From Betaproteobacteria bacterium (GTDB taxonomy: Bacteria; Pseudomonadota; Gammaproteobacteria; Burkholderiales; Rhodocyclaceae), in the NCBI GenBank assembly GCA_012026885.1, contig VEPL01000029.1, positions 391,760 to 455,759 on the forward strand: a stretch of DNA of 64,000 nt. Reading direction: 5' to 3'. The notes below the pieces were generated by a model. That model ran no database searches and had not been told where the DNA came from. It worked only from the letters and a program-made list of their open reading frames with translations. The first letter of the stretch is position 1. The number at the start of each line of letters is the position of its first letter. Below, piece by piece: positions 8,788 through 14,322 of this stretch. Made by a program: the position numbers and the translations under genes.

Positions 8788-8866
8788 CACCACCCGCGGC
8801 CGCCTGCAGGGGGATCTGCCGGCCCCGCCGCGCGCGCCGCTTTCCTCTTCGGACACACCAGCACCC

Positions 8867-9451
8867 ATGAACCGTTATTACTGGATCCTCGGCGGCTTCG
8901 CCGCCCTTGTCATCCTGCTCGCCGTCGGCCTCGGCCTGAATCCCCGCGATGTCCCGTCGCCGCTGGTCGGCAAGCCGGCACCCGCCTTCGAACTCGCCGT
9001 CCTCTCGCGCCCGGACACTACGCTCGGCCCCAAGGATATGCAGGGCAAGGTATGGCTGCTCAACGTCTGGTCGTCCTGGTGCGTCTCGTGCCGCGACGAG
9101 CACCCGGTCCTCGTCGACTTCGCCAGGCGCTCCGGCGTGCCGCTGATCGGTCTCAACTACAAGGAAGTGCGCGGCGACGGCGGCTACGACATGGCCAAGA
9201 TCGACGCGGCGCAGGAGCAGCAGCTTGCCATCCGGCGCGCCAACGGCTGGCTGAACGAGCACGGCAACCCTTACCAGCTTACCGTGCTCGACCTCGACGG
9301 ACGCGTCGGCATCGACTACGGCGTCTATGGCGTTCCCGAAACCTACGTCATCGACAAGCAGGGTGTGATCCGCATGAAGCACACCGGACCGATCACCCCG
9401 GAATCGCTGCAGCGCCGCATCCTGCCGCTGCTCGCCGAACTGGCGAAGTAG
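8867..9451 (+). CDS. ccmG: Periplasmic thioredoxin-like CcmG/DsbE
   Basis: 194-residue N-terminally anchored thioredoxin-fold protein that reduces apocytochrome c CXXCH cysteines. The active site is WSSWCVSCRDEHP (CxxC near residue 70), followed by the CcmG acidic/GVYGVPETYVID segment with the cis-Pro. Start ATG 8867 gives an N-terminal anchor (MNRYYWILGGF...). It lies 79 bp after ccmE, where ccmF would be expected; ccmH is also absent after it. Confidence 0.95.
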   Translation: MNRYYWILGGFAALVILLAVGLGLNPRDVPSPLVGKPAPAFELAVLSRPDTTLGPKDMQGKVWLLNVWSSWCVSCRDEHPVLVDFARRSGVPLIGLNYKEVRGDGGYDMAKIDAAQEQQLAIRRANGWLNEHGNPYQLTVLDLDGRVGIDYGVYGVPETYVIDKQGVIRMKHTGPITPESLQRRILPLLAELAK

Positions 9452-9516
9452 GCCGGGTAGCGACGGTGCCAATCAACCACACCATCGGGCGGAACCCGCC
9501 AGCGGGCTAGGGCGGC

Positions 9517-10008
9517 ATGGTCAACAGCAGCCGGCGCGGCTTCCTGCGTGGCCGACCCCGCGCCGAGGGCGAAATCCGCCCACCGTGGGCGATCGCCGAG
9601 GCAGAGTTCCTGTCCGCCTGCACGCGCTGCAGCGACTGCATCGTTGCCTGCCCGCAGGGCATCCTGGCCGCCGGCGGCGGCAATTACCCGCGCGTCGACT
9701 TCGGGCGCGGCGAATGCACTTTCTGCAGCGATTGCGTCACGGCCTGCCGTCCGCATGCCTTGCTACGGGTCGGGGACGACGCCCCGTGGACGCTGCGGGC
9801 ACGCATCGGCGACACCTGCCTGCCGCGGCGCAATGTCGAATGCCGCGTTTGCGGCGACTGGTGCGGCGCTGGCGCCATCCGTTTCGCCCCGCGCCTCGGC
9901 GGTAGCCCGCTGCCCGCCGTCGATGACGAGCGGTGCACGGGCTGCGGGGCATGCGTCGCCCCCTGCCCGGTCGCCGCCATCGCAATCGGCCCGGCCGCGA
10001 CGGCCTGA
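9517..10008 (+). CDS. napF: Ferredoxin-type protein NapF
   Basis: 163-residue cytoplasmic iron-sulfur protein with four Cys clusters: CTRCSDCIVACP, CTFCSDCVTACRP, a variant CRVCGDWC segment and CTGCGACVAPCP. The N-terminal SSRRGFLRGRP is typical of NapF, which interacts with the Nap nitrate reductase catalytic subunit NapA before export. No other nap genes adjoin it; it sits 65 bp after ccmG and may be co-transcribed with ccm. Confidence 0.88.
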   Translation: MVNSSRRGFLRGRPRAEGEIRPPWAIAEAEFLSACTRCSDCIVACPQGILAAGGGNYPRVDFGRGECTFCSDCVTACRPHALLRVGDDAPWTLRARIGDTCLPRRNVECRVCGDWCGAGAIRFAPRLGGSPLPAVDDERCTGCGACVAPCPVAAIAIGPAATA

Positions 10009-10012
10009 GCGA

Positions 10013-10270
10013 TCAATCGGCCGCGACCGGTGCCAGCGGCCACGGACTCATCCCGAGCGCAATCATTTCCGCCTCCAGCTTGATGCGCAGGATCAGCAGG
10101 CCGTGCAGCGACTCGCGCGCCTTGTCCGCAGCCCAGCCGTCGTGACGGATCATCAGGCAGGCCTCGACGGCGCCGCGGTCGGCGAGATCGACACCACAGA
10201 CGCTCGCATAATGGCGAATCTCGTGGTCCAAATCGGCCAATTCGCGTTCATAATGTTCAAAACCGCTCAT
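10013..10270 (-). CDS. Conserved-looking 85-residue protein of unknown function
   Basis: An 85-residue acidic, mostly helical protein (MSGFEHYERELADLDHEIRH...) with no signal peptide or membrane segment and one internal Cys in a SVCGVDL context. Start ATG 10270 is chosen because the longer frame upstream is antisense to the next gene. It converges with napF (4 bp gap) and is divergent from the 511-residue gene. The balanced amino-acid composition suggests a real gene. I do not recognise a family. Confidence 0.65.
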   Translation of the reverse strand: MSGFEHYERELADLDHEIRHYASVCGVDLADRGAVEACLMIRHDGWAADKARESLHGLLILRIKLEAEMIALGMSPWPLAPVAAD

Positions 10271-10301
10271 GGTTACAGAGGATAGCCCGAAAGGAGGACC
10301 C

Positions 10302-11837
10302 GTGGATTCCCTCACTCTTCCCCCGGGTCGCTGCAACGCGACACCCGCCTTTACCGACGCCGACAGCGCACGGGTCTGGCTCGCGACGTTGTCTGTGCAG
10401 CACCTTGACGAGACCTTCACCGCCCTGCTCGGGCAGGCCGAACTGGTCGACGCCGGCAAGCATGCCGGCCCGCAGGCCGTCGCCATCCTCAACCTGCTGC
10501 GCTCGAACGCCAACCTGCTCACCCCGGAAGTCGAAACCGCCTACCTGCGCAAGGCGTTGCCGTTGCCGGAAACCGAGTCGCGTACCTTCGAAGCCGTGCA
10601 GGGCCTATGGACCCGGCTGGCGATCGCCTATTTGCGCCATGCCCCCGGCTGCACCCCGACCAACCGGGCGTTGCCCCTGCATCACGCCGCCCACGCCCTG
10701 CGCATGGCCGAGCGCTGTCACTTCCTGGCGGCGCGCGCATTGCCGGAACTCTACGTCACCCTGCACGGCGCCATCCTGAATACGGCCATCGCCCATGACG
10801 CCCTGCAGCGCCAGGTCGTCGATCCCGATTTCACCGAGCAGGGCATGGGAACCGTGTCCGGACAGCTGGGCTGGGCGCTCCTGACCCGCGCCGTCGAGCC
10901 CTACCGCCTGACCGCAATCCAGCTCAAGGTGGTCAATCGCATCCTCAGCCGCTGGCGCGAGCTGGTCGTCTTCATGCCGGCCGACGCCCATGCCCCGGAA
11001 AGCGGTGCACTCGACCTCGAGCCCTTGCTGGGATGCCCGCTGCCCGCCGGTGCGCCACGCCATCTCGATATCCGCGCCGTCCAGCGCAAGATCACCCGGC
11101 GGCTGGAATCGCTGCGCGCGGGCGAATCACCGGAATCGCTCAAGATGGGCCGCGAGTTGTCGGCCGCCGCATCGATCCGTCTCCTCAAGGATATCGAACG
11201 GCAGTTGCGCGCGCGCAATCGCACCCCCTCGCGCTCGACCGGCGATGTCGAGATCGCCTTCGGCGCCGAACGCGCCTACAACGCCCTGACCAACCGCGTC
11301 CTCAATCCCGACAACCCGCTCGATGCCGCCGCACGGGCGATGGGCTACCAGCGCATGGCCATGTTCGGATTCGAGCGCGCCTCGCAGATTCCCAATGCGG
11401 TCAAGAAAAAACTCAGCGTGCCCAGCGAGGTCTGGCACATCAACGAGGGGCTGGCTTGGCGCTCGCCGGAAGATAACCGCGAACGCCTGCTTTCGCCTTG
11501 CCTGATCGCCGGCATGATCGGCAACGAGACCCGTCTCGGCGTCCTTACCAGCCTGCGCAGCGATGCCGCCGGCCAGCTCGCTGCGCGCATCGGCTGGTAC
11601 GACGAGGGCGTCGAGACTGGCTGCCTGAAGAACCTTTCCCCGCGTGGCAACCGCCTGTTGCGGGTGCCGGTCTTCCTCGTCCGCTACGGCAACGACCGTT
11701 CGCTGATCCTGCCGCCCGATGCCGGCGTCCGCCTCGGCATCGAACTCGAACTGACCGGCATGTCGGTGCCCTCGCTGATTCCTGACGAAGTACTCGAGCG
11801 CGGCACCGACTTCGTTCGCTACGGTTGCCGGGCCTGA
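10302..11837 (+). CDS. Unknown 511-residue cytosolic protein, divergent paralogue of the 47117-48724 product
   Basis: Two-part protein: an N-terminal helical region (about 1-330) and a mixed C-terminal region (about 330-511) that loosely resembles a PilZ-like beta domain. No signal peptide. The GTG start at 10302 is favoured by a strong Shine-Dalgarno (AAGGAGG, 4 bp away); ATG 10269 would overlap the divergent gene's start codon. By eye it shares architecture and spaced motifs with the 535-residue product at 47117-48724, for example VQGLWTRLAIAYLRHA here against VSLWRRTARAYALCA there. Function unknown; c-di-GMP-linked regulation is a guess from the C-terminal resemblance. Confidence 0.75.
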   Translation: MDSLTLPPGRCNATPAFTDADSARVWLATLSVQHLDETFTALLGQAELVDAGKHAGPQAVAILNLLRSNANLLTPEVETAYLRKALPLPETESRTFEAVQGLWTRLAIAYLRHAPGCTPTNRALPLHHAAHALRMAERCHFLAARALPELYVTLHGAILNTAIAHDALQRQVVDPDFTEQGMGTVSGQLGWALLTRAVEPYRLTAIQLKVVNRILSRWRELVVFMPADAHAPESGALDLEPLLGCPLPAGAPRHLDIRAVQRKITRRLESLRAGESPESLKMGRELSAAASIRLLKDIERQLRARNRTPSRSTGDVEIAFGAERAYNALTNRVLNPDNPLDAAARAMGYQRMAMFGFERASQIPNAVKKKLSVPSEVWHINEGLAWRSPEDNRERLLSPCLIAGMIGNETRLGVLTSLRSDAAGQLAARIGWYDEGVETGCLKNLSPRGNRLLRVPVFLVRYGNDRSLILPPDAGVRLGIELELTGMSVPSLIPDEVLERGTDFVRYGCRA

Positions 11838-12053
11838 CCCTCGTCCATAACGCGCACCGACAGGCCCGCGACCGGCTGTCCAAAGCCACCGTAGCCGGCC
11901 CCCGCTTTCCATCCATCCCCACAAGGAAGGCAATGCCTCAGCATGCCTGCGGGCGCCGGGGCCTTTCCGAGGGGCTCCGCCAAAAGACCGAGGCAGTTCA
12001 TGAAAAGTGTCGCTTTTTTGTCATAGCCACGTGATTTTATGTGCGATTCCGAC
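11838..12053. other. Intergenic segment without a convincing gene
   Basis: The 319 bp between the 511-codon gene and the monoheme cytochrome gene begin with this stretch. It holds several GC-rich inverted repeats (for example GGAAGGC...GCCTTTCC spanning about 11921-11970) and an AAAAG-TGTCG-CTTTTTT hairpin-like element near 12003-12018 that could be a weak terminator. A 69-codon open frame here has no ribosome-binding site and looks like chance. The downstream remainder carries the promoter and leader described separately. Confidence 0.4.
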
Positions 12054-12082
12054 TTGCGAAGCTGGCCACCCGTCTCTACACT
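12054..12082 (+). promoter_or_regulatory. Sigma-70-type promoter of the electron-conduit operon
   Basis: TTGCGA (12054-12059), 17 bp, TACACT (12077-12082). Four of six bases match consensus in each hexamer with ideal spacing. The predicted start near 12089 leaves a leader of about 68 nt before the cytochrome GTG. This is the only clear promoter before the cytochrome/mtrA/mtrB block. Confidence 0.6.
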
Positions 12083-12090
12083 CGCGGCGA

Positions 12091-12110
12091 GAGTCCGTCT
12101 TTGCGGACTC
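12091..12110 (+). other. Perfect 7-bp stem-loop at the 5' end of the leader
   Basis: GAGTCCG and CGGACTC flank a 6-base loop (TCTTTG). It begins within a few bases of the predicted transcription start, so it would cap the 5' end of the mRNA. It has no T-run, so it is not a terminator. A role in mRNA stability or regulator binding is possible but unproven. Confidence 0.4.
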
Positions 12111-12115
12111 AAGCC

Positions 12116-12160
12116 ATGAAGTCGGAAAACAAAACAATAAAGGATGGAGTTTGCAAGTGA
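12116..12160 (+). CDS. Possible 14-codon leader peptide overlapping the cytochrome start
   Basis: ATG at 12116 opens a 14-codon frame (MKSENKTIKDGVCK) that stops at TGA 12158-12160, overlapping the GTG start of the cytochrome (12157) in a GTGA arrangement. Such overlaps often couple translation. The Shine-Dalgarno for the leader is weak and the frame could be chance. Reported because of the exact stop/start overlap. Confidence 0.25.
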   Translation: MKSENKTIKDGVCK

Positions 12161-13248
12161 GCGGGTGGGGTTATTGTCGTGCACTGATGGTCGCCGCAGC
12201 AGCATCGGCGACAATGGCAGCGCTTGCGGCCGATGCGGTCGTTGCCGACCCGGCGGCGGAGTCGAAGGTTCCGGCGGCCCCGGCCGTTCAACCGGCCAAG
12301 ATCGGCCCGTCCGCGCTGGAAGCATCACCTGCCGCGCCTGCCGGTAGCGATGCCGGGAAGCCGGCAACCCCTCCCAAGCGGAAGAAGCCGGTAGTCGACC
12401 CGGCTGCCGCCGCACCCGGCGATACCCCAGCACCGGAACCTGCACCCAAAAAGCCCGCTAGGGCAAAACCGCCGGTCGAGCCGGCAGCGCCGGCCGGGTC
12501 TGCGGACGAAGCGGCCAGGCCGGCCCCGGCGCCGCGCCCGCCGAAAGCTCAACCCGCTGAAGCCGAGAAGCCTGTCGCGCCAAAGCCCGCAGCGACGGAA
12601 GCTGCCCCGAAGGCAACGCCTGCAGAAGCCGGAAGCGAACCGGTCAAACCGGCTCCCGCGCGCCAGCCCAGACCGCAGCCTGCCGACACCGAAAAGCCCG
12701 CGCCGAGCAAGCTGTCGGCGCCCGAGCCTGCACCGAAGGCGGCCCCGGAAAAGCCTGCCGCTAAGCCGGCTGCTCCCGCCGAAGCCGAGAAGCCCGCGGC
12801 TGCGAAGCCGGCGCCGGCGCCCGCGGCCGAGAAACCGGCCCCGAGCAAGCCTGCAGCACCCGAACCGGCATCGAAGGCGACCCCGGTTGCCCCGGAAAAA
12901 CCGGCTGCAAAGCCTGCTGCTGCGGAAGCGGAAAAGCCCGCGGCTTCGGCTCCCGCCGGCGCCCGACCCCCCGTTTCCGAGGCGGAGGAGGAAGCCGCCA
13001 AGGCGACCGCCAAGAAGAACGACTGCTTCAAGTGCCATGCCATCGCCAAGAGCAAGAAGGGGCCTTCCTGGAAGAAGGTGGCCGCCAAGTACCGCGACAA
13101 GCCGGATGCCGAGGCCAGCATCGTCAAGCACATCACCAGCGGTCAGAAGGTGACGCTGGAAGATGGCAGCGAAGAGGAACACAAGGTCATAGAGACGAAG
13201 GACAAGGCCGAGATGATGAATCTCGTGCGCTGGCTCCTGAGCCTCTAG
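12157..13248 (+). CDS. Exported monoheme cytochrome c on a ~240-residue Ala/Pro/Lys-rich linker
   Basis: 363 residues from GTG 12157 (Shine-Dalgarno AGGATGGAG, 7 bp upstream). An N-terminal hydrophobic signal segment (about 8-25) with a possible ALA cleavage site is followed by residues about 38-275 made almost only of Ala, Pro, Lys and Glu. A class I cytochrome domain follows with heme site CFKCH (290-294). It looks like c551/c552 (KKGPSWKKVAAKY..., C-terminal NLVRWLLSL). The usual MPP axial-Met segment is missing; His342 (EEEHKVIE) lies about there, so His/His ligation is possible. First gene before mtrA; a TonB-like extended linker could let the heme domain reach across the periplasm. Confidence 0.85.
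   Translation: MSGWGYCRALMVAAAASATMAALAADAVVADPAAESKVPAAPAVQPAKIGPSALEASPAAPAGSDAGKPATPPKRKKPVVDPAAAAPGDTPAPEPAPKKPARAKPPVEPAAPAGSADEAARPAPAPRPPKAQPAEAEKPVAPKPAATEAAPKATPAEAGSEPVKPAPARQPRPQPADTEKPAPSKLSAPEPAPKAAPEKPAAKPAAPAEAEKPAAAKPAPAPAAEKPAPSKPAAPEPASKATPVAPEKPAAKPAAAEAEKPAASAPAGARPPVSEAEEEAAKATAKKNDCFKCHAIAKSKKGPSWKKVAAKYRDKPDAEASIVKHITSGQKVTLEDGSEEEHKVIETKDKAEMMNLVRWLLSL
12691..12960 (+). repeat. In-frame 138-bp repeat in the cytochrome linker
   Basis: Two imperfect units of about 46 codons (starting at 12691 and 12829) each begin EKPAPSK and continue with similar Ala/Pro/Glu/Lys blocks. A weaker related block lies upstream around 12571. Codon-level similarity points to internal duplication, the usual way such linkers change length. 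Confidence 0.6.
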
Positions 13249-13309
13249 TCATCGCAGCAAACAAGGGCGCTTCAGCACCCGGTAATCACGTTTCAAGAGG
13301 GGGTAGTAC

Positions 13310-14305
13310 ATGAGGATCATCAAGCAACTGGCGATCGGCCTCGCATGCTCCGGCGTGTTCGGCCTCGGCATCGCCGCCGACGCACCGGCCGCCAAGCCGG
13401 TCCAGCAGGTCGCCAAGGCTGAGGGCAAGGCGGCCAAGGAAGACGCCAAGGACATCGTCCTCAACAAGGACGCCGTGTGCACCACCTGCCACGACGAGAC
13501 CGACGCCCCCGATCTCCTCGCCATCGGCAAGACCAGGCACGGCACGCGCGCCGACGCCCGCACGCCGACCTGCACCAGCTGTCACGGCGAAAGCAAGGCG
13601 CACGTCGACTACCGCGGCAAGGACAAGCCGCCCAAACCCGATGTCGTCCAGGGCAAGCGTGCGCCGGACCCCACCGCCGCCAGCAATGCCTGCCTCGCCT
13701 GCCACCAGGGCGGCAAGCTGACCACCTGGCAGTCGAGCACGCACGGCCGCGAGGACACCACGTGCAGCTCCTGCCACAACGTCCACAAGCAGAAGGACAA
13801 GGTGCGCCAGCCGGTCGCCATGATGGAAACCTGCTTCGCCTGTCACAAGGAACAGCGCGCGCAGTTCAACAAGGTCTCGCGCCACCCGCTGCTCGAAGGC
13901 AAGATGGTCTGCAACGACTGCCATAACGTCCATGGCGACAATCCGCGCGCCCTCAAGAAGGCCTCGGTCAACGAGACCTGCTACACGTGCCACATGGAGT
14001 ACCGCGGCCCCTTCGTGCATAACCACCAGCCGGTCACCGAGGACTGCGGCATCTGCCACCAGGCGCACGGCACCAACGCACCGATGTTGCTCAAGCAGCG
14101 TCCGCCCTTCCTGTGCCAGGAGTGCCATTCGGACAGTTCCGCCCACGTCAGCCAGATGGCGACGCTGCCGACGGGCCCTGCCGGCCCCAGCGCCAATAAC
14201 CTGGTCCTGGGCAGCGTCGCACGCGGCTGTCTGAACTGCCATACCAACATCCACGGCGGCAACAGCACCGTGAATAGCGCAACCGCCGGCCGCTTCCGTC
14301 GCTGA
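13310..14305 (+). CDS. mtrA: MtrA/DmsE/PioA-family periplasmic decaheme cytochrome c
   Basis: 331 residues with a signal peptide (about 1-22) and exactly ten CXXCH motifs starting at residues 57, 88, 128, 152, 175, 201, 224, 246, 269 and 307, the MtrA-family number and length. Many motifs are followed by HxVH- or VHG-type segments that supply distal His ligands. MtrA-type cytochromes insert into an MtrB-type barrel to pass electrons through the outer membrane. Shine-Dalgarno GAGGGGG precedes the ATG. The mtrB start lies 17 bp downstream. The family is clear; whether it is the reductive (Mtr/Dms) or oxidative (Pio/Mto) type is not. Confidence 0.94.
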   Translation: MRIIKQLAIGLACSGVFGLGIAADAPAAKPVQQVAKAEGKAAKEDAKDIVLNKDAVCTTCHDETDAPDLLAIGKTRHGTRADARTPTCTSCHGESKAHVDYRGKDKPPKPDVVQGKRAPDPTAASNACLACHQGGKLTTWQSSTHGREDTTCSSCHNVHKQKDKVRQPVAMMETCFACHKEQRAQFNKVSRHPLLEGKMVCNDCHNVHGDNPRALKKASVNETCYTCHMEYRGPFVHNHQPVTEDCGICHQAHGTNAPMLLKQRPPFLCQECHSDSSAHVSQMATLPTGPAGPSANNLVLGSVARGCLNCHTNIHGGNSTVNSATAGRFRR

Positions 14306-14322
14306 GTCGCCCAGGGGGATAA

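Noticed and set aside
12003..12018. AAAAG-TGTCG-CTTTTTT as a terminator for the preceding gene
   Set aside because: The stem is only five A-T-dominated pairs, too weak to call with confidence; mentioned only as part of the intergenic entry.
12089..12156. c-di-GMP (GEMM) riboswitch before the cytochrome operon
   Set aside because: The leader is too short and lacks the conserved GEMM core elements.
12325..13182. Gly/Arg/Leu-rich minus-strand frame opposite the cytochrome linker
   Set aside because: Produced by the complement of the Ala/Pro/Lys repeat; no start signal or family.
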